In this document: piece after piece, positions 1 to 5,931 of the stretch
Position numbering within the stretch: the stretch's first letter is position 1
Layout of the letters: every line of letters starts with the position of its first letter
Assembly (NCBI GenBank): GCA_024639025.1
Contig: JAHEJF010000140.1
Span: 1-5,931, forward strand
From: Ahrensia sp.
GTDB taxonomy: Bacteria > Pseudomonadota > Alphaproteobacteria > Rhizobiales > Rhizobiaceae
Direction of reading: 5' to 3'
Length of the DNA: 5,931 nt
Made by a program: the position numbers and the translations under genes
The notes under the pieces: generated by a model
Databases searched by the model: none
Told to the model about the DNA's origin: nothing
Seen by the model: the letters and a program-made list of their open reading frames with translations, nothing else

Positions 1-57
1 GATGCGGTCGACACAGACGGCTTCACTTGGCGTTTTCGCGCTACATCATCATTCTAA
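1..57 (+). CDS. Possible 3' end of an upstream plus-strand gene
   Basis: A Rho-independent terminator at 82-110 implies that a plus-strand transcript enters from the left. Frame 1 is open from the edge to a TAA at 55-57, giving DAVDTDGFTWRFRATSSF. Its alternating aromatic residues (F, W, F) and C-terminal Phe are reminiscent of the last strand of an outer-membrane beta-barrel, but 18 residues are too few to assign a family. Frames 2 and 3 are also open, to stops at 74-76 and 60-62, so the frame itself is a guess. An RNA gene ending near here cannot be excluded either. Confidence 0.2.
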   Translation, partial: DAVDTDGFTWRFRATSSF

Positions 58-81
58 TCTGATCTTTCAGATTTGATGGAT

Positions 82-110
82 AAACCCGGCGGGCAACTGC
101 CGGGTTTTTT
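82..110 (+). terminator. Rho-independent terminator
   Basis: A perfect 9-bp inverted repeat (AAACCCGGC at 82-90, GCCGGGTTT at 99-107) encloses an 8-base loop and runs directly into six T residues at 105-110. This is the classic intrinsic terminator for the plus strand. It ends the transcript arriving from the left, 25 bases after the frame-1 stop. On the minus strand the stem is not followed by a T-run, so it would serve the converging hydrolase gene poorly. Confidence 0.9.
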
Positions 111-185
111 ATTGCTTTGTAGAAATTTCGACTGGGCGCACACCAAAAGGCAAAAGGCTCAAGCAGTCAATTGGGGAAACGCTGC

Positions 186-1088
186 TCAGTGATAAATGTC
201 AATCTTGGCGGCGAACTGCGCAATCTTCTTTGGAATGTTGCCCGAATGCAGTGCCGGTGGATGTCCCTGACCCTCTATTTCCAGAGATTCCATGTCGGGA
301 TGGACCTCAGACATCTGCTGAAGCGTTCTGGCTGCCAAAATATTGGAGTTTTTGCCCCTGATCGCCAACAGGGGCACTTTTGAGAGCCCGACAAATTGCG
401 GCCAGGCCGATGGTAGGCGCGCACCGGCGTCCAGCGCCTTCATTGTTTTGGCAAGATTGGGATCATAATTGGCCTTGAACACGCCATCTTCATTGACATA
501 GCGGCACTCGGCTTCGTGCGCCCAATCATCATCCGTAAACGTTGTGAAGCTTTTGCCCATCAGGACTTTTTGCGTTTCGATCGCCTCTGCCCAGCTCTTT
601 GGTTTGGCGGGGCGGCTCAAATAAGCGCGGATCTGCATCAAGCCTGAACCATCGATCACCGGTCCAATGTCATTGAACACAACACCTTTGATCGCCGAAG
701 GGCGCATCCCTGCGAGCACCATGGTAATCAAACCACCACGCGATGTTCCGATAAAAATTCCGTGCTCGATACCCATCGCCGTCAGGCCTGCAACAACATC
801 CTCGGCTTCGGTGATTACGTTATAGTTTTGCCAGTCCCGATCATATTCGGAAAGGCCGCGTCCCCGATAATCGAATGCAACAACACGGCGAGGCTCGTCA
901 GCATGGCTCGCGAGGAATAGTGCCAGCCGGTCGAAATCCCGGACATTGCGGCTTAGTCCCGGCAGGCAGATAACCGGTAGATTTTCACTGTGTTGAACCG
1001 GGTTGTGTACCTTGGCATGCAGGCGCAATCCATCACGGCTGCTGAAAAATATACTATTTATATCAACAGATTGCACTGAATTACTCAT
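186..1088 (-). CDS. Alpha/beta-hydrolase fold protein
   Basis: Predicted cytosolic hydrolase of 300 residues; the substrate is unknown. Visible fold elements (numbered from the ATG at 1088) are an oxyanion-region loop LPGLSRN near residues 42-48, DYRGRGLS near 73-80, the nucleophile elbow GTSRGG with Ser116, a conserved NDIGP with Asp140 after strand 6, and GQGHPP with the catalytic His276. The acid after strand 7, expected in a motif like RGxxSD, reads RGKNSN with Asn249 (codon AAT). Asp140 is therefore the only obvious candidate acid. The frame extends to a TTG at 1142 (18 more residues), but that start has no ribosome site and lies outside the fold. The ATG has a weak GGCGAG about 10 bases upstream. 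There is no signal peptide. It lies about 150 bases downstream of the lytic transglycosylase on the same strand, and co-transcription is uncertain. It could be an esterase, lipase-like or C-C bond hydrolase. Confidence 0.88.
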   Translation of the reverse strand: MSNSVQSVDINSIFFSSRDGLRLHAKVHNPVQHSENLPVICLPGLSRNVRDFDRLALFLASHADEPRRVVAFDYRGRGLSEYDRDWQNYNVITEAEDVVAGLTAMGIEHGIFIGTSRGGLITMVLAGMRPSAIKGVVFNDIGPVIDGSGLMQIRAYLSRPAKPKSWAEAIETQKVLMGKSFTTFTDDDWAHEAECRYVNEDGVFKANYDPNLAKTMKALDAGARLPSAWPQFVGLSKVPLLAIRGKNSNILAARTLQQMSEVHPDMESLEIEGQGHPPALHSGNIPKKIAQFAAKIDIYH

Positions 1089-1236
1089 GTGTATGACACT
1101 CGCCTTGGTGGCTATGGATTGGTCTGACAGTTGACTATGCAAGATTAGTTATCGTCACACATGTCCAAGTTCAATCAAATAAATGTCCAGCCTGAAGTTT
1201 TCAGACCAAGATGAAGCGCTTGAATTGGAGCATGGT

Positions 1237-3327
1237 CTATAACGGTCTGTCCGTACCAAATCTGATGTCCTTGCCGATCGCTGAATCCTGCCCAAGGCGA
1301 ATTTTGTACACCTGAATATTTTCCATAATGCGCTGGATGTAAGATCGGGTCTCTGGAAAGGGAATCATCTCGACCCAGTCAATGACTTGGTAAAGTGATT
1401 TACCGCGCGGGTCGCCAAAACGTTCTATCCATTCGCGTGCGCGTGCTGGCCCTGCATTATAAGCGGCAAAGGTCAGAACATAGGAGCCGCCAAATCGATC
1501 CAATTGTTCGTTGAGATAGGCCACGCCCAGTCGGGCATTGTAATTGGCGTTGCTGGTCAGTTTGGCAGCCTCATAACCAATACCTGTCTTCTTTGCCATT
1601 TCGCGCGCCGTTCCGGGTAACAGCTGCATCAGACCTTTGGCATTGGCCCTTGATACGGCTGCAATATTGAATTCGCTCTCCTGCCTGGCAATGGCATAAG
1701 CGAGTGCTTGGTCGATGGGTTCAATGCCGGTTGAATCGGAGATTGCACCCAAGGGATGGGTGAGGGCGCCCATGTCAATGCCACGCCAATTGGCCAGCTT
1801 TGCGATTTTCAGGGCGGCGAAATGGTCGTCGGCTTGCGAGGCCTGCAGGGCAGCCAGCGCGATCGCTGATACGTCTTGCCAGGATCGACCAATGGCAAGA
1901 TAAAGGGATCGAGCATGGGCTCTGTGCCCCAGCTTTGAAAGACGCTGCGCAGCCTCAAGTGGTGCCGCGTGAGATTGGTTCGCATTTACTTCAATGCTCT
2001 CGTTGGGCAGTCGCGTTGCCAACTTGCCCTTGAGTTCTTCAAGCGCAAGTTGGCCATAGTATGTGGTTGAAAATTCAGCAGCCTTTTCAAAGGCATCTAT
2101 CGCCTCCTGCTGTGATTGCAGAGCACGGCCCAGCCAGTAATGACCTCGAGCGCGAGAAATATCGCCCTTTGCAATCTCAGTTATATCTTTGAAGTGAGAG
2201 GCTGCCAGCGATGGGTCTTCCAGACCGCGCAAGGCATACCAGCCGGCATGAAAAGCTGCATCGACCCGCGTTGAATCTGAGCCGCCTTGATGCGCCGCGA
2301 CCAAATCATAAGCAGATCGGAAATCGCCTGACTCAAATTTGTGCCGGGAGATGATGCGTCTCTCGTCCCACCAGGCGTCGGGATTGATAAGGTACTCGGC
2401 CTCCTCAGGAACCTGGTTGAGCACCGCAATCGCGTCATCGTCCTTGTCGGCGCGCCTAAAATATTCGGTGCGCATGAAGGCATAGGCAGCTGTATCCTTT
2501 TCTTTCTCGTCCAATTTCTCCATCAGGGACAGCGCGGCTTGCTGACCGCGGATGACTGCTGCCCAAGCCTTATGGAGTGCTTCTGCTTCGATATGTTTGG
2601 CTATGCGTCCGCCGGAACGCACACGATTGCGGCTCATCATCGTAAAGAAGCGGATTTCGTGATCCCGCTTTGTCAATGCATCGCCAAACGAGTCCAGAAC
2701 GCGGTTTTCGTCGGCCGCAGAAAGAACTTTGGCATGCCAATAAGGAACGAGAAGCGCACGTGCTTTTTCGGCGTTGCGTGTAAAATGGTATGTTTTGGCC
2801 AGCGCAAAGGCCGATTGAAAAGAGCTGGTCTCGTTGTCTTTCAAGCCGAGACGCAGGCGCATGATCGCTATCGGATCGCGTGCCATGGCGGTCTCAAGAT
2901 GTCTTTCGATCATCTCTTGGCCCGGCCAACCCTCCAGCGCGCTTTGTGCTGAACGCAGCACTTTGATCGGCACGTCCTTGTGGCCTGAAGTCGCAATCAA
3001 CCAAGTCAATAATTGTCGATCCGGATTGTCCCTGCTGATTTCATCTCTGGCAGCGATAAGTGCTTTCATATCACCCGCATCAAAGACTCCGAGCGCCCGG
3101 TTCAGCGCCAGATCGGCGGGTGGAATATCATACTGCGGGTCTCGGGCATCTTCAGCATCGCTCGAAGCGTTTGTTGAACCATTTCCATGCACAGTCGCCG
3201 TGGTTATATGATCAATCCCCGTATGGCCCGGCGCAAACAGATAATAGCAAAAGACGATCATGGCGACCGCGGCACCAGACGTGATGCATGCTCTAAAACC
3301 AGCAATTATTGTTGATCTCTGCAACAT
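1237..3327 (-). CDS. Soluble lytic murein transglycosylase (SLT family 1)
   Basis: Periplasmic enzyme that cleaves the MurNAc-GlcNAc bond of peptidoglycan non-hydrolytically, leaving 1,6-anhydroMurNAc ends, for wall remodelling and recycling. It has 696 residues from the ATG at 3327. The N-terminus (about residues 4-33) is a basic residue followed by a hydrophobic stretch, a Sec signal or membrane anchor. Residues about 70-530 are an Ala-rich helical solenoid with TPR-like repeats, as in the Slt70 ring. The C-terminal SLT domain (about 535-680) carries ARQES with the catalytic Glu550, GLMQLLP (565-571), AAYNAGP (621-627) and an IPFPETRSYIQRI segment. The frame can be extended 17 residues to a GTG at 3378, but only the ATG has a ribosome site (AAAGAGA at 3332-3338) and it puts the signal at the very N-terminus. 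The gene diverges from dapA, an arrangement I recall from rhizobial genomes. The length suits the family and all catalytic motifs are intact. Confidence 0.93.
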   Translation of the reverse strand: MLQRSTIIAGFRACITSGAAVAMIVFCYYLFAPGHTGIDHITTATVHGNGSTNASSDAEDARDPQYDIPPADLALNRALGVFDAGDMKALIAARDEISRDNPDRQLLTWLIATSGHKDVPIKVLRSAQSALEGWPGQEMIERHLETAMARDPIAIMRLRLGLKDNETSSFQSAFALAKTYHFTRNAEKARALLVPYWHAKVLSAADENRVLDSFGDALTKRDHEIRFFTMMSRNRVRSGGRIAKHIEAEALHKAWAAVIRGQQAALSLMEKLDEKEKDTAAYAFMRTEYFRRADKDDDAIAVLNQVPEEAEYLINPDAWWDERRIISRHKFESGDFRSAYDLVAAHQGGSDSTRVDAAFHAGWYALRGLEDPSLAASHFKDITEIAKGDISRARGHYWLGRALQSQQEAIDAFEKAAEFSTTYYGQLALEELKGKLATRLPNESIEVNANQSHAAPLEAAQRLSKLGHRAHARSLYLAIGRSWQDVSAIALAALQASQADDHFAALKIAKLANWRGIDMGALTHPLGAISDSTGIEPIDQALAYAIARQESEFNIAAVSRANAKGLMQLLPGTAREMAKKTGIGYEAAKLTSNANYNARLGVAYLNEQLDRFGGSYVLTFAAYNAGPARAREWIERFGDPRGKSLYQVIDWVEMIPFPETRSYIQRIMENIQVYKIRLGQDSAIGKDIRFGTDRPL

Positions 3328-3331
3328 CGAA

Positions 3332-3338
3332 TCTCTTT
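3332..3338 (-). promoter_or_regulatory. Ribosome binding site deciding the transglycosylase start
   Basis: On the minus strand AAAGAGA lies four bases before the ATG at 3327. No comparable purine stretch precedes the alternative GTG at 3378. This favours the shorter protein, which begins just before its hydrophobic signal segment. Confidence 0.5.
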
Positions 3339-3448
3339 GACAACACTGCGTGTCAGGAATTTGGCGGTCCTTGACCACGATGTGTCACAGCCATGAAGTT
3401 ACGGTTAATGAATGGTAAGCATGTTTTGTGTTTGGCGCGCTGACGCGG

Positions 3449-3477
3449 TTGCCCATAATTCGCTTGCTTTGTATGTT
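3449..3477 (+). promoter_or_regulatory. Candidate sigma-70-type promoter for dapA
   Basis: TTGCCC (3449-3454) and TATGTT (3472-3477) are separated by exactly 17 bases, a fair match to the housekeeping -35/-10 pattern. They lie about 75 bases before the dapA ATG, in the divergent intergenic region where a promoter for the dapA-smpB-msrC run is expected. The match was found by eye, and other weak boxes exist in the same region. Confidence 0.35.
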
Positions 3478-3498
3478 CTGCGCTTGCACAAGGTCGAA

Positions 3499-3521
3499 TG
3501 TCGGTTCAAAAGCAACCGATA
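3499..3521 (+). repeat. Small inverted repeat in the dapA leader
   Basis: TCGGTT (3501-3506) and AACCGA (3514-3519) can pair across a 7-base loop. A G-U pair and a U-A pair extend the stem to 8 bp. No T-run follows, so it is not an intrinsic terminator. A second, weaker pairing, CACAC (3524-3528) with GTGTG (3536-3540), follows just before the ribosome site. Whether either one regulates dapA is unknown. Confidence 0.35.
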
Positions 3522-3543
3522 CACACACGCAAACGGTGTGCCT

Positions 3544-3548
3544 GGAGA
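3544..3548 (+). promoter_or_regulatory. dapA ribosome binding site
   Basis: GGAGA sits five bases before the ATG at 3554. It decides the start: the frame is open upstream to an ATG at 3428, but that would add 42 residues unlike any DapA N-terminus and would overlap the candidate promoter. Confidence 0.75.
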
Positions 3549-3553
3549 ATTCT

Positions 3554-4450
3554 ATGACGGATCGTCAAAGCTATCGCGGTTCAATGACCGCCATCGTGAC
3601 CCCCTTCACAAATGCGGGCGATGTGGACGAAACTGCTTTTCGCGCATTGATCGATTGGCAAATTGAAGAGGGAACCAAGGTGATCGTGCCTGTGGGCACC
3701 ACGGGCGAAAGCGCAACGCTTTCGCATGACGAGCACAAGCGTGTTGTCGAGCTTGCTGTGGAGCAAGTCGCGGGCAGGGTCCCGGTGATGGCGGGCGCGG
3801 GTTCCAATAACACGGTGGAAGCTGTCGATTTTGCCAAGCACGCCGAGAAAGCCGGCGCGGACAGCATTCTGGCCGTAACACCATATTACAACAAGCCCAC
3901 CCAGGCCGGCATGTACGCCTACTACAAGGCGATGGCGGAAGCTATTGATATTCCAATCTTTATTTACAATATTCCCGGTCGGTCGGCCGTGGATTTGTCG
4001 CCCGAAATGATGGGTCGTCTCGCAGCTGATTTCAGCAATATTTGGGGTGTGAAAGACGCAGTGGGATCGATGGAGCGCGTGTCATTGCAACGCATCACCT
4101 GCGGCAAGGACTTTGTGCAATTGTCTGCAGAGGATGCGACATCGCTGGGCTACAATGCCCATGGCGGCGTCGGAGCGATATCGGTAACCGCAAATGTTGC
4201 GCCGCGGCTATGCTGTGAATTCCAGGAAGCGACGCTTGCAGGCGATTATGGCAAAGCACTTGAGTACCAGGATCGGCTGATGCCCCTGCATCAAGCCATA
4301 TTCATTGAACCGGGTGTTGCGGGCGCCAAATATGCGCTTTCAAAGCTGGGCAAGATCGAAAACAGCTTGCGCTCTCCCATCCTGCCCGTGGAAGCAAATA
4401 CTGCGGCGGCCATCGATGATGCGATGCGCCATGCCGGGCTCCTAAACTGA
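3554..4450 (+). CDS. dapA: 4-Hydroxy-tetrahydrodipicolinate synthase
   Basis: Cytosolic class I aldolase that condenses pyruvate with L-aspartate-4-semialdehyde, the first committed step of the diaminopimelate/lysine pathway. It feeds both protein synthesis and peptidoglycan cross-links. The protein has 298 residues, normal for the family (E. coli about 292), forming one TIM barrel plus a C-terminal helical part. Visible catalytic residues are the Schiff-base Lys167 (GVKDA), the proton-relay residues Thr50 (in GTTGES), Tyr112 and Tyr138, and Arg143 (in YNIPGR), which binds the substrate carboxylate. Residues aligned with the E. coli lysine allosteric site are all present: Ser53, Ala54, His58, His61, Asn85, Glu89 and Tyr111. 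Feedback inhibition by lysine is therefore likely (inference). It is the first gene of the dapA-smpB-msrC run and diverges from the lytic transglycosylase. Confidence 0.97.
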   Translation: MTDRQSYRGSMTAIVTPFTNAGDVDETAFRALIDWQIEEGTKVIVPVGTTGESATLSHDEHKRVVELAVEQVAGRVPVMAGAGSNNTVEAVDFAKHAEKAGADSILAVTPYYNKPTQAGMYAYYKAMAEAIDIPIFIYNIPGRSAVDLSPEMMGRLAADFSNIWGVKDAVGSMERVSLQRITCGKDFVQLSAEDATSLGYNAHGGVGAISVTANVAPRLCCEFQEATLAGDYGKALEYQDRLMPLHQAIFIEPGVAGAKYALSKLGKIENSLRSPILPVEANTAAAIDDAMRHAGLLN

Positions 4451-4483
4451 GCGATGCAACGCGCATTCGTGAGATGACCACAG

Positions 4484-4960
4484 ATGGCCCCAGGAAAGAA
4501 GAAATCGACCGGGAAATTTATAGCCGAGAACCGCAAAGCGCGTTTCGACTATGAAATCAAGGAGGTTTTTGAAGCAGGCATCATGCTCAAGGGCACGGAG
4601 GTTAAGAGCCTGCGTAACGGCGAAGCGAACATTGCCGAGAGCTATGCTTCCTATGAAGATGGTGAGCTTTGGCTGATCAATTCATATGTTCCTGAATACC
4701 TTGAAGCCAACAAGTTCAACCATGAACCGCGCAGACGCAGAAAATTGCTGCTACACGCAAAGGAAATTGTGAAACTGGCAAATGGCGTCAATCGCGAGGG
4801 CATGACCATCGTGCCGCTCAAGCTGTATTTCAATCAGCAGGGCAGGGCCAAACTGGAGATCGCCCTGGCCAAGGGCAAGAACGTCGCCGACAAGCGGCAG
4901 ACCGCCAAGACTCGCGACTGGAATCGCGAAAAAGCGCGTGTTCTGAAAGAACACGGATGA
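4484..4960 (+). CDS. smpB: SsrA (tmRNA)-binding protein SmpB
   Basis: SmpB binds the tRNA-like domain of tmRNA and delivers it to ribosomes stalled on mRNAs without a stop codon (trans-translation). At 158 residues it is full length. Family landmarks in order are IAENRKAR (13-20), KGTEVKSLR (36-44), ANIAESYA (48-55), RKLLL (86-90), [15 protein letters not shown] (102-116) and ALAKGK (127-132), then a basic C-terminal tail with DW (145-146) and ARVLK (151-155), which lies in the empty mRNA channel. The segment normally written GKKxHDKR reads GKNVADKR (131-138): Asn133 and Ala135 replace the usual Lys and His. The ATG at 4484 follows dapA by 33 bases. The upstream in-frame ATG at 4454 hits a stop after seven codons, so the start is fixed. 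The tmRNA gene ssrA is not in this window. Confidence 0.97.
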   Translation: MAPGKKKSTGKFIAENRKARFDYEIKEVFEAGIMLKGTEVKSLRNGEANIAESYASYEDGELWLINSYVPEYLEANKFNHEPRRRRKLLLHAKEIVKLANGVNREGMTIVPLKLYFNQQGRAKLEIALAKGKNVADKRQTAKTRDWNREKARVLKEHG

Positions 4961-5436
4961 TGGGTAATTCCCATCCAAAACGCGTGGACTATCCCGAAAT
5001 TGCGCAAACAATAGCCAGCCTGACGAAGGGCGAGGACGATGTGATCGCTCTCATGGCGACATTTGCGTGCGAGTTGCATCATGCCGATGACCGGTTCGAT
5101 TGGACGGGTTTTTATCGGGTCGTGGGTCCAGAATTGATGAAAATCGGTCCTTATCAGGGAAGCCATGGCTGTTTGGTGATCCCGTTTGACCGGGGCGTCT
5201 GCGGCGCCGCCGCCTCAAGCCGAAAAACCCAACTCGTTGACAATGTAGAGGAATTTCCAGGCCACATCGCTTGTTCTTCAACCACGCGTTCCGAGATCGT
5301 ACTGCCTGTTTTCTGCAAGGACGACAAGTTGCTGGGCGTATTGGACATTGACAGCAATCAGCCTGCCGCGTTTACAACAGACGACCAGATCGCACTGGAA
5401 ACCCTTCTGAAATTGGTATTCTCACGCCTTGAGTGA
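4957..5436 (+). CDS. msrC: Free methionine-(R)-sulfoxide reductase (GAF domain)
   Basis: Cytosolic enzyme that reduces free L-methionine-(R)-S-oxide, using thioredoxin-type reductants; MsrC/YebR family. The 159 residues are essentially one GAF domain. The three redox cysteines, Cys72, Cys82 and the catalytic Cys106 (GHIAC), keep the 10- and 24-residue spacing of the E. coli enzyme. The substrate pocket is present too: Trp49 and Tyr53 (WTGFY), Glu113 (SEIVLP), and Asp130 and Asp132 (GVLDID). It is therefore an active reductase and not merely a ligand-sensing GAF protein. Its ATG overlaps the smpB stop as ATGA (4957-4960), which points to translational coupling; a second ATG follows immediately at 4960. 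The 3' end overlaps the convergent uracil-DNA glycosylase by 15 bases. It is probably the last gene of the dapA-smpB-msrC operon. Confidence 0.93.
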   Translation: MMGNSHPKRVDYPEIAQTIASLTKGEDDVIALMATFACELHHADDRFDWTGFYRVVGPELMKIGPYQGSHGCLVIPFDRGVCGAAASSRKTQLVDNVEEFPGHIACSSTTRSEIVLPVFCKDDKLLGVLDIDSNQPAAFTTDDQIALETLLKLVFSRLE

Positions 5437-5931
5437 CCTGAATACATCTTCAAACATGGCAGCGGTTAAGCGTCCTGTATTCACATTGTAACGACTACAG
5501 TGATAGCTGGAGATAATCCTCAATCCGGCCACCTGATGCGCAGCATTGTGAGCAAACGGATGGCTTGAGATGGGCGTGTCCAACGCTCTGAGCGTCGAAT
5601 CATGTGCAATCTTGCCTAGAGTGACGACCGTTTTGAGTTGTGAAAAGCGCGAAATGGTTGCTTTCAGAAATTTTCGGCAATTGGCAATTTCTGTGCCTGT
5701 CGGCCGGTTTTCAGGCGGCACACAGCGTACAGCGTTTGTTATGGCACTGTTGACAAGCGTCATCGTGTCATCGGGATCATTCCGAAAGTCACCAGTCGCC
5801 AACCCGTATTTGAGCAGCGTTGCGTGCAGCATTTCGCCCGATGCATCGCCTGTAAAGGCGCGTCCTGTCCGATTGGCGCCCCGTAGCCCTGGCGCCAGGC
5901 CCACAATCAGTACTTCCACCGCATCCGCACC
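5422..5931 (-). CDS. Uracil-DNA glycosylase, family 5 (UDGb type), 5' end beyond the window
   Basis: Base-excision repair enzyme that removes uracil (family 5 also other deaminated bases) from DNA. The visible 169 residues run to the right edge without a true start; a GTG at 5919 lies inside the conserved first strand and is not the start. Family-5 motif A reads GLAPGLRGANRTGR (11-24) followed by FTGD. Cys70 and Cys85, in VRCVPPENRPT and EIANCRKFL, match two of the four Fe-S cluster ligands; the other two should lie in the missing N-terminus. Motif B is SYHCSRYNVNTGRLT (142-156), with the conserved His144. Family 4 would have GEAPG with a Glu in motif A, so family 5 fits better. In rhizobial genomes a glycosylase gene close to smpB is something I recall but could not check. 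Its stop overlaps the msrC 3' end. Confidence 0.92.
   Translation of the reverse strand, partial: GADAVEVLIVGLAPGLRGANRTGRAFTGDASGEMLHATLLKYGLATGDFRNDPDDTMTLVNSAITNAVRCVPPENRPTGTEIANCRKFLKATISRFSQLKTVVTLGKIAHDSTLRALDTPISSHPFAHNAAHQVAGLRIISSYHCSRYNVNTGRLTAAMFEDVFRSLKA

Noticed and set aside
1089..1142. N-terminal extension of the hydrolase to a TTG start
   Set aside because: There is no ribosome site before the TTG and the added 18 residues lie outside the fold; the ATG at 1088 is preferred, though this is not certain.
1191..1203. Inverted repeat CTGAA-GTT-TTCAG downstream of the transglycosylase as a terminator
   Set aside because: The stem is only 5 bp, AT-rich, and has no T-run on the minus strand.
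2341..2952. A 203-codon open frame on the plus strand inside the lytic transglycosylase gene
   Set aside because: It is antisense to a well-supported gene with clear motifs, has no recognisable domain and no ribosome site; it is an open frame produced by the codon bias of the real gene.
3428..3553. N-terminal extension of DapA by 42 residues
   Set aside because: The extension has no family similarity, overlaps the candidate promoter and leader, and the GGAGA site places the start at 3554.
3379..3553. Lysine riboswitch upstream of dapA
   Set aside because: The leader is too short and lacks the multi-helix architecture of the lysine class; only two small hairpins are visible.
5920..5931. GTG at 5919 as the true start of the uracil-DNA glycosylase
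   Set aside because: The frame stays open to the edge, and the GTG falls within the first conserved strand just before GLAPG, leaving no room for the N-terminal Fe-S cysteines.

Overview
This looks like an ordinary chromosomal segment of an alphaproteobacterium, most probably of the Hyphomicrobiales (Rhizobiales) type. Three things suggest this: the layout (soluble lytic transglycosylase divergent from dapA, then smpB), the rhizobial style of the SmpB and DapA sequences, and roughly balanced base composition. The assignment is inferred from recalled family sequences; no search was run. There are six protein genes (one cut by the right edge) and one clear Rho-independent terminator. I see no RNA genes, insertion sequences, CRISPR arrays, phage genes or toxin-antitoxin modules.

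Left part (1-1236): a strong plus-strand terminator at 82-110 closes a transcript arriving from outside the window; at most its last few codons are visible. Facing it on the minus strand is an alpha/beta-hydrolase (186-1088) with an intact Ser nucleophile and His, but Asn where the family usually has its acid after strand beta-7. Upstream of it on the same strand, after about 150 bases, lies the lytic transglycosylase.

Middle part (1237-4450): a 696-residue periplasmic family-1 lytic transglycosylase (minus) and dapA (plus) diverge from a 226-base region that holds both start regions, a candidate promoter and two small hairpins. The transglycosylase cleaves peptidoglycan. DapA commits carbon to the lysine/diaminopimelate pathway that supplies the peptidoglycan cross-link residue, so the pair links wall turnover and precursor synthesis.

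Right part (3554-5931): dapA, smpB and a free methionine-(R)-sulfoxide reductase (msrC type) run in one direction with a 33-base gap and then an ATGA overlap, so they are probably one operon. SmpB is the tmRNA partner in ribosome rescue. MsrC repairs oxidised free methionine. The operon ends tail-to-tail, with a 15-base overlap, against a family-5 uracil-DNA glycosylase whose N-terminus lies beyond the right edge.

No novel multigene system was found. The points worth a second look are residue-level departures in SmpB (the GKKxHDKR motif reads GKNVADKR) and in the hydrolase (Asp to Asn at the expected acid), plus the tight overlaps at the end of the operon. No gene-free stretch exceeds 300 bases.
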